Under the pieces are notes generated by a model that was not told the DNA's origin, did no database searches, and saw only the letters and a program-made list of their open reading frames with translations. Positions 49,795 to 61,820 of a stretch of 64,000 nucleotides of DNA are shown piece after piece. Source of the DNA: Climacium dendroides (Eukaryota > Streptophyta > Bryopsida > Hypnales > Climaciaceae); the NCBI GenBank assembly GCA_950106755.1, contig OX467082.1, positions 24,242,001-24,306,000 of the forward strand, read 5' to 3'. The translations under genes were made by a program, and so were the position numbers. The stretch's first letter is position 1, and each line of letters begins with the position of its first letter.

Positions 49795-51849
49795 GACGTG
49801 AATTATTAGAATAACCTAAAGAGCTTCACTAGACTTGTGTTGATGTAAATCATTAGTCAAGGATTGGAGTTCTTTTAGGAGATGTGCCCAAGCACAGGAA
49901 GAGCCAACATAATTATGAGGTAATGTCACGACATAATTCTTTGATTGATTGAATAGGTTGTACGTCACTTTGTTTGAAAATCTGGGTGAACCTACATTAT
50001 TTATTTAGACTAGGGTCTACATTTGTATGAAACTCACACTGTTGGGGTGAGATTAATCTCTTCTTCATTAGTGTGGGAGGAAATTTTGTAGTGAAATTGC
50101 AAATTTGTTGTGTCATGAAGCTTCCATGAAGGGCAATTGAGTAACTTTATTATTGTTCTACAAGGAAAATTTGGAATACTCAAAGATTTGTTATCTACAT
50201 GTGGAATTTCTATTTTTAGCACTGAATTTTATTGAATGCCATTGTGGATGCAAAGATAGAATTTCAAGTGAGCAAAATTGCAATACTCAACGTTGAACAT
50301 AATTTCATTCTAAACTATTGAAAGTGCCTATTGAAACAACTTAATGAAAACAGTATAGAACAATAAAAGAACCACATTGGGACATTGAAGCAACCTCTTT
50401 GTTGTTGGAACATCCCACTATTCTTTTGATGTTCTTTTTTGTGTCAACCTTGTCGTTGAAAACATTTTAGAGTTTTTTGACATTTTTTTATTAGCATGTT
50501 GTCATAGTATAGACACAAAATTTGTTTTTGAATTCCATAGGAATTGTGTGAAAAATCTATATGATTTTGTTCAACTTTTTTTTCGAACAATTTAAGTAGT
50601 GAATTGCAAGTATCTCTACCCAACTAAGAGTGTATTGTGTAAAACTTTTATATGGCACTTTTTATATGTTCTTCAATACAATCTTCTTTTTAATCTTTAT
50701 AAACAAATTTTTTGTAAATCTCTATTTGACAACGATGAATGCTACTATTTGTATAATTTCACTCCACACTATTTTTGATTAAATATGAAAAAGTAATTTC
50801 CATGGTGGGCTTAAACAAGCTATTATTTATTTTAATGTGTCTATTATTTTTGGCCTTGCAACTTTTCATAATCAAAAGTCTCTATTTCCACTAGATAGTT
50901 ACAATTCTATTAGATATAAGAAAGAAAATATGCAAGCAACTTAATCCAACCTCTTGTTCCTTTTTCTTGGGATAATAGGTGTTTAGAAGCTCACGAGGTA
51001 TTTTTCACCAATTGTAAGCTCCATGTAGATTTGGGCAAAATTTAGTGTAGAGTTTTCAATCTCATACCTTCTTATCATGTTTGCACTAGTTAATGGATGT
51101 GTTTAATGTAAAGTTGCATTCCAAAGTAATATTTGGATTCTTCTTGATTGTATAATATCTTGAGCTTAAATTACAAAGCTTTGTTGTTGATTGAATCTCC
51201 ATGCTCAATGGAAAGTAATCAGTTGCAAGAACACTAGTAGAAGAAGTCAAAGCATTCCATACAAATAAAATGCAAAGTTGTCTTCAGTGAGCACAAAAAA
51301 TCCATGAGTTTATTCCATCATTTCAACCCATTGACTTTGAGGACCTTTGTAGTTGCAATGCAAACATATAACATTACGATTTTTCATGCCATTTCATATT
51401 TGTAGAAAAACTATCATTCCATAGCAATACTTGAATGTGCTACACCTTATAAAGATGAAAGTAAATAGAAAACCTTGGAATTAATTGTGTTTGAATCAAA
51501 TCAAAGAGATATGAAGCAATAAGTCACACAAGAAAGATTGTTGCAAAATTGAAGGTGCCAGTGATTGATTTGAGACCAAGCACACCACATTAACATTAAC
51601 ATAATTCAACCTATACATGAAATTTATAATACAAATAGCATCAACGAGATATAGTGAACCATTAGCAACTAGTCGAAGAAGGGTCAAGAGAGAGCCTTTC
51701 TAAGACAATAAAAACAAAGCTCCTTTCACAAAAAGCATGGTTGCAATCCATAAACACTACATTCAAACTCATTAAGATGTAAAATCTGGTCATTGTACTA
51801 AATAGTACTTTTTGTTATTACATTCTTTCAAATCCTAAAGCTTAATTTA
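49795..51849. other. ABCB 3' flank and AT-rich spacer
   Basis: The 3' UTR and polyadenylation site must lie shortly after the TAA at 49792-49794, but no signal stands out. No second gene is seen before the CACTA cluster. Confidence 0.5.
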
Positions 51850-52452
51850 CACTAGTAGAAAAGGGGCTATCAATGACTGTTGTCTATGACTGCATAACCA
51901 GTCATTTCGGACACTTATGACGACAGTATGACTGAAAGTAGATTTTGGGCTTAGAGTCATAGAGGACGAGTGATTACGGACCAGACAGTCATTTAGGACT
52001 AGCTCATTCTTTTTCATCCTTGCTGATGTGGAACTTCATTCGGATGTGATAATATGGGACAATTGATGTGGTTTGTACACGTGGAGGTTTATTATTGGCT
52101 GATTCAGAAATGACCCATTTAATTAACATGGAAGATTTCAGATCATATTAGTCATTTTGTAGTAATGGTTTTGGCTGAAACTGTCAAACTTTAGTCATTT
52201 TTTAATTGAATTGAGTCATTTTTGAGCTGCATCAATTATATATGAGTCATATGATAGTCATTTTTGAGTTGCGTCAATCATATATGAATCATATGATAGT
52301 CGTTTTTGAGTTGTGCTAGTCATATTTGAGTCATATGATAGTTGTTTTTGAATTGTGTCAATCATATATGAGTCATATGATAGTCATTGGTGATGATGTG
52401 GTAGTCATTGTTTTGACATTTTTGGTCCATTGAAAATTGCAGCCCACTACCA

Positions 52453-52875
52453 ACTAAAAACATCCAACAACAAAACCACAAATCAAACCACAAATCAACA
52501 AAACACCAAAATAGAAAATGAACAAATCAGCACAATAGCAATTAAAGCAACAAAACAGTAAAACAGCAAAACAACAAAACAACAAAACAACACAACAACA
52601 CAACAGCACAACATCAAAACAACAAAACAACAAAACAACACAACAACAAAACAGCAAAACAACAAAACAACAAAATAGCAAAACAGCACAACAACAAAAC
52701 TATACAACAACAAAACAGCACAACAACAAAACAACACAACGGCAAAACAACAAAACAGCAAAACAACACAACACCAAAACAACACAACATCAAAACAACA
52801 TCAATACAAAACAATAACACAAAACAACAACACTACAAAACAACACAACAATAAAACAACAAAACAATACAACAA
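52453..52875. repeat. AACAAAACAGC-type A/C-rich array
   Basis: About 420 bp almost without T on this strand, built from ACAAC, AAAAC and CAGCA words with no fixed period. The Cys/Val/Phe-rich minus-strand frames through it are artefacts of the repeat. Confidence 0.9.
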
Positions 52876-53580
52876 AAAGAAGATTGTAAACTAAAGACTT
52901 ACTTAGGAAAATTGGAGTAAAAACAAGAAGAGAATATGAGAAGGTGTTCATCAACAAGGAGGAAGAAGAAGAAGAAGATGCACTTAAGTAGGTGGCGGCT
53001 AACCTAACCCTAACTGTAAATGAGAGATGAAATCTCCATCGTTCATCTTTAGCAATTGCAGTTGCAATCTACAGATGCTACGTCACAATGTATTATTAAA
53101 CTAAATAATGACTGAACAGTGATTGAATAATGCTTAATCAATGACCAATCAATGACTTCTCTATAACTGCCCTAATCAATTACTAATCAATGACTAAAAA
53201 ATGAGATGCAATTACAACATACCACATGTCAGCCACCATAGAAGTAGAAAGGCGACTCACCTAAAATCTGAGCCATCCACTAGTTGTAAAGATACAATGT
53301 GAGTGATCTATTTATTGTCCAAATACAATCTGACCCATCCATTAATTTGTCCCCAAAATGCAATTTTCACCCATCCATCTAAATCGCTCAAAAAAGAAGC
53401 AATTTGATTTGACCATCGAATCTGAATTATTCATCTGAATTTTCTCTCTAATCCATCCATCCAAGCCGTCCATCTGGTTGGAGTGCACTTACAATTTGTG
53501 ACTTAAAAATGACTACAATGCAACTAGACCTTTATAGAGAAGCAAACAATAAATTTAAGTTCAATTTCCACGGTGTCCCA

Positions 53581-54561
53581 TTAACCCCTCATTGCCAAAG
53601 CCCAAACATTTCTAAAAGCTTCCTTGCTTTACAAGTGCTATAAGTCTATTAAATTTCATTGAGGTATGAAAATCTCAACCATACAATCTTGTAGTGTGCA
53701 TGTTGAAGATGATGTCAATCAAATTTAAAGTTATTTGACTGTATAGATTGCAAAATTATAATGTATTAGTGTTGAAAAAAGATGCTGAAATTTTCCTAGA
53801 AACACATTTGGAGGTGAATTTCAACTTCTAAATCTACTCAAATGAAAAAACTTTAAACTAAAAAGTGATTCAAAGCCAGTAAACAAACACATTGGTGAAA
53901 GGGAATATCATTCAATTGACTCTTTGTATCTGCAAAATTGTTTTGAAATGTCAAATAAGAAAAAAAAAAAGTTGCAGAAAACACATCTATGCCTGAACCT
54001 CCCTCTACTAAAATGCTTCTTAGTCAATCATAACTTTTTGGATTGATATGAAATTTTAACCACACAAAAAAGACTAGTATGCGCAACTTTTCCAAAAACA
54101 ATTATTGGAATTGGACACTGTATGAAGAAGAAATAAGCTGTTGAAGTTCACTGTATTCCAAAAATGTCTGGATTTTGAACTTCGAATTGCTCCCAAACAT
54201 TCAAAACAACTTGGATTGACATGAAATTTTTACCACAATAACTAGACTTTAATTAAAACATAACCCAACAATTTTTATTGAAAACGTACATTGGATGAAG
54301 AAGATACAAGCCCCTGAAGTTACAACCATCAAAATGCAATATGGTGAACTCAAATTGAACCTGTGAACTTCGATTGGCTTCCAAAAAGTCTGTACATCTT
54401 AGATTGATCTGAAAATTTTACCACACAGACTAGGCTAGTACGCGCAACTTTTCCAACAAGTTTTATTGAATTTGAACATTGGACGCAAAAGTTATAGCAC
54501 TTTGAATTGGACTGCAGACTATGTGAGGACATATTTGTCCCCTTCGGTGGTGAGGGGTTAA
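53581..54561. mobile_element. TTAA-terminal element nested in CACTA 1
   Basis: Starts TTAACCCCTCATTGCCAAAG and ends CTTCGGTGGTGAGGGGTTAA, an inverted pair with TTAA tips. Inside, a module of about 173-190 bp repeats: the phrase GATTGAT(A/C)TGAAATTTT...ACCACA appears near 54041, 54214 and 54402, with worn copies before. The CACTA subterminal repeats resume immediately after 54561, showing insertion into the CACTA element. Confidence 0.85.
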
Positions 54562-54876
54562 TAGTCATTCCTCCGTTCTACCGTAGTCATATATTGGGCT
54601 CATTTTATGACAGCACAACTCAAATATGACTCAACAAAAACTACATCAACAACAAGGCCACAGAACACAAACTTAACTATAGATGATACCAATTTTGGTC
54701 GTCGATTTCATCTAGAAGTCCATCCAGTACTGTAGGAAGTGACTTCTAAATGATTGTGGCCCTCGACACGTCAGCTTTGGCGCCATTTCAATGACTGGAA
54801 GTCATTTTTCAATAGCCTTTTGGTCACGAGTCATTTCTTCACTGGTCACATTTGACCCTGTTTTCTACTAGTGTTA

Positions 54877-55465
54877 GTTAGTCTTGATTCTTGCAAATGT
54901 GTGGTTAGAAGAGAGATGGCTGTATATTGGGATGTCAGTAGAGACGGGTGCCACTATTCAGGTGATGACTTTTTAGAACTCCATTGAAAACAAGCTCGAC
55001 TGACACATGCAAAGAGCTCTACTACCACAAAACATTTGGGAAACAATGAGATTACTAAAAGGCATTTGAAATGGGGCTAGAGCAGTAGTACAAGGCATCG
55101 AGATGGCAATAGCTACAGATATGGATTGAGGATCCCTAAATACAATATTTTGCCTTCTTTCAATATAGAGTGATGTATTGAGTGGCCCTCAGGCTTGATC
55201 CTCTCGAAAGCACTTGAACTACTCGCTTTGAAAATTTGCTCAATCCATTATTGGCTAAGACAAATGAATCACTCTCCTTGAGAATCCAAAGGAATTCGGT
55301 AGGGATACTCGTACAACCCAATCAAATACTTCTTTATTCAATACACTTGCCCTATCCCATTAAGTATTTCATCTTTGAATAAAGAAGTAGTCATTGCTTG
55401 TTTTATTGGGAAACATCTTTTAGAAGCAACTGCTAAAGCCTAGATTGAAGATCTTCATCAAATAT
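54877..55465 (+). other. Spacer with possible coding relic left of CACTA 2
   Basis: From about 55385 a frame runs to the insertion at 55466, with one internal TAG. It continues in the same phase at 57142 once the element and one TAT are removed. No protein family recognised. It could be a worn transposon gene. Confidence 0.35.
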
Positions 55466-57138
55466 CACTACTAGGATTTAAGTGTTTTATGACTGCAAAA
55501 ATATGATTGAGGATGACTAGCAACTGCTTGTAGTCATATTTTTGGATCCCACAATGTTGGGAAAAAACATGACTGCAAATGTGACTACTAGTCATATTTT
55601 ACCTTTGTACTTAATGGGTGTATAGTATACATGCATGGGGAATGGCAAAATATTTTTTGGGGAACCGTAGGGAACGTATTATGAAAACACCAGTTATATT
55701 TGCTAATCATATTTTTGCATATATGACAACATGCAGTCATATTCTATAGTCACATTTTTGTAAGTTCACATTTTTTTTGAAGTTTTTTTCCGGGTAGCCC
55801 CTTAAAAATTTGGGCAACCTAAAAAAATGTAAATAAATTATTGCTCAAAATTGTAAAATTGTAGCCGTTGTTTTTTGGGAATCTTGAAATCCTAGCCATC
55901 ATTTTTTAGGATTTTAAAACCTTAGCTGCCACTTTATAGGATTTTGAAATCCTAACCGCCATTTCATGTGCTTCATCTTTTTGCTTTTCAACTCTTATTT
56001 CTTCTTCCTCCTTTTGTTTTTTGAAGTACTAATTGTTGTGTTGTTGCTTTCTAATTCTTTTTTTTTTTTTTTTGAAGTACTAATTGTTGTGTTGTTGCTT
56101 TTTAACTCTTGTTTCTTCTTCCTTTTGTTTTTTAAAGTACTAATTGTTGTGTGGTTGTGCTTTGGTTGTTGTGTTGTTGCTTTTTAACTCTTATTTCTTC
56201 TTCCTTTTGTTTTTTAAAGTACTAATTGTTGTGTTGTTGTGTTTTAATTATTGAGGTTTTAGTTGCTATTTTTTAGTTGTTACTAATTTATTGTTGCTTC
56301 TTACATCTTATTTGTTGTTAGTTTATTGTTGTTTCATAGTTGTTAATTTGTTATTGCTTTATTGTTGTTGTTAATATTTTATTGCATCTTCACTTGTCTT
56401 ATTCTTACTTTTTATTGGTTTTTAGTTTCAATTTTTGTTGCCTCTTGTTATACCTTAGCTTTTACTTCTTACTATCTTTTAGTACTAACTTGAACAAAAA
56501 AATGACTCACGATAGTCATATGCTTCATCAACCAAAATATGACTCCCGATAGTCATATGCTGCATCAACCAAAATATGACTCACAACAATTATATTCCAT
56601 ATCACTTAAGATATGACTCACAACAGTTACACTCCATATCACTTAAAATATGACTCGAAATATGACTCACCGCAGTCATACTCCATATCACTTAAAATAT
56701 GATTCAAAATATGACTCATTACGATTATATTCCATATTTTTTAGAATATAATTCTCTGTAGTCATATTGTATATCACTCAAAATATAACTTACCATAGTC
56801 ACATTCCACGTCATCCAAAATATGACTGGATATAGTCACATGCCACGTAGTTTTTTTTTTTGCCCGGGCAGCTCATGAGAAAGTCAAGCCTCCAAGGGTG
56901 GTCAACATATACGCCATGTTGGCAAAATACGTCTAAAAATGGTTTATTATACTTCCAAATTCATATGATTGCAAATATGACTCATCAATTATATGACTAA
57001 AAGTGAATGACTCAGCCATGACTCATACTAGTCATATTCCGACCATCTACAATGATTTTTGCTTGAGTCATATTTTTTGATTTTGTGACTCACTACAATC
57101 ATATTTTGCAATCATAAAACATTCATTTTCTCGTAGTG
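55466..57138. mobile_element. Non-autonomous CACTA element 2, TSD TAT
   Basis: Left tip CACTACTAGGATTTAAGTG, right tip ending TTTTCTCGTAGTG. The tips share CACTAC, and TAT lies before (55463-55465) and after (57139-57141). Subterminal repeats of the ATATGACTC...AGTCATAT type are dense at 55490-55760 and 56500-56830, and again at 56960-57115. No transposase; the middle holds a T/G-rich tandem array. Confidence 0.9.
55965..56260. repeat. AAGTACTAATTGTTGTG variable tandem repeat
   Basis: The phrase (G/A)AAGTACTAATTGTTGTG followed by TTGTTGCTTTTTAACTCTT occurs near 56022, 56073, 56133 and 56215, at uneven spacing of 50-82 bp. T/G-rich on this strand. Confidence 0.8.
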
Positions 57139-57141
57139 TAT

Positions 57142-57345
57142 TATCTCCCAAGTTTATTGTATTCCACAAAGAAGGTGGCAATGGATTCCACTATGTTAAA
57201 CTTAATTGTGCCTCAACTATCAAGAAATTTGTCAATCTACAATTCCATCAACTTCTTAAAGGAGTGGTATCTTTCCAACATTGGCAAACTTTGTTTGATC
57301 CTTATGAACTATTGGTTCTATTTTTCTATCTTGGCTAGTGCTTAA
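57142..57345 (+). other. Possible coding relic right of CACTA 2
   Basis: Open for about 65 codons in the phase that continues the frame left of the element (55385-55465). It includes a K-E-G-G-N-G-F-H-Y segment and then an F-Q-H-W-Q-T-L-F-D segment. I do not recognise the family. Confidence 0.35.
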
Positions 57346-57931
57346 AGGTCTTCCTTTGGAATTCATTTATTTTTTTAGCTAATATTTATAGTTATCTTGA
57401 TTGATAATTTGTGATAGATATGCCTAATAGATGGACTGGATCTAAAACCGTCCCAAGTTCATATTGGTTAGGACTGGAAACCCATCCAAAATTGACCTAT
57501 GAACCGGATTAGGGTTAGACTGGATGTCAAGCCATCAGAACCGGAAAAGGGTCATAATAGCCAGTACGAAGTCCTGGGACTACTTAAGGACTGACCTTAC
57601 CAGTCTTACCCCTTTTTCATTTTCTGGCAGTTTAGGTGCTCCTGGTGTGGTTCCCAGCACCTCGTGCTTTCGTGTGGTAGTTGTATGGTGGAGTACTGGA
57701 GTATGAGAGCGTACTTATAGAATTGGAAAGTGCGTGACATTGTTTCCGGTTGAGATCGGAGAGAGAAAGTGAGGAATGGGACGAGCGGCTAGGAGAAGGT
57801 AAGGTAGAATCGGTAAGGAATCCAAGAGAGACAGCTTGTGTCCATGCCGGTGTTGCGTAAGAAGAAAGCGGGATCGGCTAGCTCTGATTCGGTTGAGGTG
57901 AAGCTCTAGAAGGTAGTTCCGGTGATTCCCT
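57346..57931. other. Spacer between CACTA 2 and CACTA 3
   Basis: More GC-rich than the left half of the window. No gene, terminal repeat or RNA recognised. Short words GGAC(C/T)GGA and ACCGG recur at 57430-57550. Confidence 0.5.
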
Positions 57932-58654
57932 CACTATAAGAAAACTGTATCTGCCGTGACATCGCAATTTGGACACCCGGACGTCGCGCGTGACGCGTTC
58001 TATGTTTGCGTTGATGTCCAATCACTTCGTGCTACCGTGGACATGCCAAAAACATGGTACGTTGCATCAGATTTGCAAGCTGGACATCGTGATGTCCAAA
58101 AAGACATCGGTCAACGGGTAACTTCAAGAGTTGACATGTGGCTGCCACCTAGGCGCGGGAAAGCTAGAGTGTCATTTTTTTCATCCATTGCCCGTCTATG
58201 ATGTGGCATCTGACGTGTAAGTGACGTGGCATGCCACATCGGTGCTCACAAAATTCGATGACATGGCATGCCACGTTGGTACTGACGTGGCATCTGCGGA
58301 TGCTAACGTGGAGTTTTTTGGGGCCACTTGTCTGGTCTGCCTATCATTTTAGGATGTCTTCTGAGACATCGCTCTGGACGTCTAGGTGTCTTAAATGATG
58401 TCAGGTGAAACAGTTGTATGCTAATTGAAATGTCCATCCGAACGTCTGGAGTTTGCACATGCGTGCTTCTTAAAGCATTACCCTGTCATAGGAGATGTCT
58501 GCTTGCACAAGCCAGTACAAGTGCATGCTGGGATAGCAGATGCCTTCTTGCATTGTAGGATGTCAGCGATGACGTCCACTTGTTTGATTTTCATAGAAGG
58601 AGATGCAATTATGAACACACTTATTTCTTGGGACATCTCAGGGAATGCATGTAT

Positions 58655-58880
58655 GCATTGTATTGGACGTTCTAATGTCTCATGCAGGCATTATATTGGA
58701 CATTTCAATGTTTTTTGTATGCATTATATTGGACATTCTGATGTCCAATGGATTCGTTGCATGGGACACTCTAATGTCCTCTGTATGCATTGTATTGGGT
58801 ATTCCGGTGTTTTATGGATTTGCTGTATGGGACACTCTAATGCTTCATGTATGCATTGTATTGGACATTATGATGTTACA
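58655..58880. repeat. 33-bp subterminal tandem repeats
   Basis: About seven copies of a unit centred on TGCATTRTATTGGACATTCT, starting near 58655, 58688, 58721, 58759, 58787, 58825 and 58853. Spacings of 33 and alternating 38/28 bp average 33. Many units contain the GGACATTCTGATGTCC inverted half-sites. Confidence 0.85.
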
Positions 58881-59357
58881 ATTCAAAGATTGCACAACAT
58901 GTTATGCTACTTTTGACATCAAGAACATCCACAATTTGCTTGTGACGTGACAAGGGACTACGTCTATGACATATTCATAGAATAGAAAATCCAATACAAA
59001 AAACAACCATGTCTCACAAAGGAGGGTCACGGTAGAACACAAAGCCGAATTTCGAAATGAACCCTAAGCCGAACAAAGAAATCAACACAACCCGAAACAC
59101 ATATAACCGAATTTTAGCTGAAGACATCCACTTTGGCTTCTACACTCCCTCTACTTGCTGGACACACGAACGTCTGCAGTGACGTTCCATTGCTAATGCT
59201 AATGTATTCTTGTCTCCTAGGACGTCTTCTACAGCACACTCTGCATTCAATGTAACACAGGTATCAACGACTTCATGTTCTTGGAAACACTGCCCATATA
59301 TGAGGGTGGCATAATCCCAATACAAACATTAACATTGGCAAGAACCTCACCGTGTGT

Positions 59358-61820
59358 TCATTTTTTGCGTGGTGCCTCTCCCTTCTTAGGAGGGTCCCCC
59401 GTCTGAGGAGGGCTTGGCTTCGAAGCTTTCGGTGCAGCTGCCTTCGTTGACTTTGTTGGGGCCACAAACATCGACGGCTTGGCACCTGGTACACTTCTTG
59501 TGACCCGATTGGATTGACTCGATGACCCATAAGATTGCGAATTTGCCACCTGCAACCAAGCGATAACACCAAACACTTTACAAAATGGGCACTCATTACA
59601 TTTTTTGCTACAAGTGGATGCAACAATACGAAAGCAAATTCTTATGTGGAAATAAACATGAAGGTGAGCAAGTGAACTCCTATTATATGGTCTACAATGT
59701 TGACAATACTTCTTGCACTCTCCCTGGTTCTGCTGCTGGTTTAGATGTGTGGACTGGGGCAGGGGCAACATCTTCCACGGAGATGACATACGAATCTGTG
59801 CTAGACTTCTTCGCGTCCTTGCCGACGTCCTCAGAAGCATCGCTGTGCTTCAGAATGTTCTCCATAGCAGACACTTGGACATCCTCGCCGACGTCTGCAC
59901 TAGCGTTGTTGTCAGCCTCGATGTCTGAAATGGTGTCCTTCAAGTAGTCAACTTCTTCTGCATCGTCGCCTGGGACATCTTGAATGGTGTCACCAACGTC
60001 TACAGTATTGACTTGAAGATCCCCCCCGATGTCCGTGGGGACGTTTTCAGCACCATCCTTCTTCAAAGGAATGATACCGCCCACAACATTTTCACCAACA
60101 CCTCCTGCATTTGAGACAAGCTGCTGCTGAAGATTGTTGCCTCTAATGGAATGAACAAGTTGTTGGAGAAGTTCTTCTACTCGAGCTAGGCGCCCTCCCA
60201 ACTCTGCTGTCGAGGCCCGCACTTCTTCTATATCTAGACCATAGTCATGAGGTAATTTGCGTGCCTCTACATGCCGCCACGCATACTCTTTCTCCATTGC
60301 CTCCTTCACCTCCAGTTCATAAGGTATGCGTCCAAGTTGCAAGGTCTAGCACATGAAAAAAATTAGAAGTGGCATTGCCAAGGAGCTCCACAAAAAAATG
60401 AGACATTGATGTCCAGAAAAACATCAAGTCAGACATGAGCATAATGAATACAGACATCATACAATGCATGCCTGATGTCAGAACGGACATGATAAACACA
60501 GAGAAGTTTAAGACTCTCACCAATTCGCCAATCACAGTCTTCTCAATGATCCTCATCTGTGTCTCCTTGGACGCCTTTGCCTTAGAAACTGCACGCATCT
60601 GCACAAACTTCTCCTTAGCCAAGTCTGAGTTGCGCCTCTCTTGTAACTTCTGCCACACCAAAGCATCAACATATGTTGGCTTCGGGTACCCTGCATCGAT
60701 CATCTTCATCAAATTATGGCAAAGATTAATGAGGGTCTTGGTCATGTACTGTGGAAACCATTGCGGGTTGATCTCCACTTGGTCGCCTCCAACCTCCTAG
60801 TCTGAAATAAGAGGGCCACAATACATAAACACTTGCAAACGATAAGACTTTCGAAATAATTTAATTCCAGTGGCACAATGATGTCTACACAGACATCATT
60901 GAAGACATCCTTGCGCCGCTATAGACGTCAAGACAGAATGCACGGTGATGCTCACCTAGATGTCATCTTCAACATGAACATGTCCAAGAGGACATTAAAT
61001 TTGGAAAAAGAACTGAGGGCCTCCTAAGGCAACTTGGCCACGTGACGTTACCTGCATAGACTCTGTCGAAGAAGCGTTGTTTTTCATCCAGTGGCTGGTC
61101 AGCCCAGCCAAACAAGGGATTCAGTCCCTTGGCAAAAACCTTGATATCATTTATCAGATAGGTTGTTGCCTTCCCATGGGGATGACCGCGTCTGTCCACC
61201 TCTACATATTGTTTACGTTTGCGATTGCTCTCCTTCTTCACATGGCGTTTATAATGTAGAGGTGTGGTGGGCTCCTTCTCTATGATCATTATGTCATCTT
61301 CTTCATCCGCGTCCTTGTCAAGAGACCGAGAGCTGTTCCTACGAAACCTCAAATGCAAATAATACTTATAGGTTAACGTCCAGTCGGTCATCAATTAGGA
61401 CATCTACTCAGACATCAACTTCGACAGCAGACTAAGACGTGCAAATGCAGAAGACAGCATGCTCTGTCTAACACAATGTCTACAGAAAAACCGCAGAGGT
61501 TTAGGTGTTGTTGGTTACCTCTGTTCAGATTCAATAGAGTTGTCCTCACTCATGGACAACTCTTCTTCATTCTTCCTATGCTGTAACACTCCCATGCGAC
61601 GCCTCTTGGGCGGCATGGTACTTGTTGTAGCCTTCCCTTTGTCCTTTGCACGACTAATCACGTGCCATGTATCATTCCTTTGCTTAGATCGTTGCTCTGG
61701 GAGTGGCTGACCTCTACCGTGAACCTCCTTCACGGTAGAGTTGTCGTTGTCACTGTCAAGATGATGCCGACCTTGTGCTACCCGTTTCACGGGTAGCTTC
61801 TTCCGAACAACGGGAGCCAT
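59358..61820 (-). CDS. CACTA TnpA / Transposase_24-like protein
   Basis: Five exons on the minus strand: 61820-61519, 61347-61052, 60796-60520, 60345-59719 and 59549-59358, about 560 codons. The N-terminus is basic (K-K-L-P-V-K-R, P-P-K-R-R-R) and suits nuclear entry. The middle has R-G-H-P-H-G-K-A...L-F-G-W-A-D and then W-Q-K-L-Q-E-R-R...K-E-K-F-V-Q-M-R-A, the layout of the plant Ptta/En/Spm Transposase_24 family. A heptad-like stretch, E-L-G-G-R-L-A-R-V-E-E-L-L, probably forms a coiled coil. The tail is acidic and rich in D-V pairs, followed by a Lys/Pro/Ala-rich end. Such proteins bind subterminal repeats of their element. The obvious exon 2/3 splice sites leave the frame out of phase, so this junction is uncertain or the gene is broken. 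Family assignment is by pattern, not by search. Confidence 0.6.

Larger units (their letters stand above)
51850..54873. mobile_element. Non-autonomous CACTA (En/Spm) element 1, TSD TTA
   Basis: Starts CACTAGTAGAAAA and ends with the exact complement TTTTCTACTAGTG. TTA lies directly before (51847-51849) and after (54874-54876) as the 3-bp target duplication. The subterminal zones carry many copies of AGTCAT / ATGACT, for example TCATATATGAGTCATATGAT-type phrases at 52220-52390, the usual transposase-binding arrangement of CACTA elements. There is no transposase gene. An A/C-rich array (52453-52875) and a nested TTAA element (53581-54561) fill the interior, so the original element was about 2.0 kb. 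Confidence 0.93.

Noticed and set aside
52454..52820. Cys/Val/Leu/Phe-rich minus-strand frames resembling membrane proteins
   Set aside because: They are direct translations of the ACAAC/AAAAC array.
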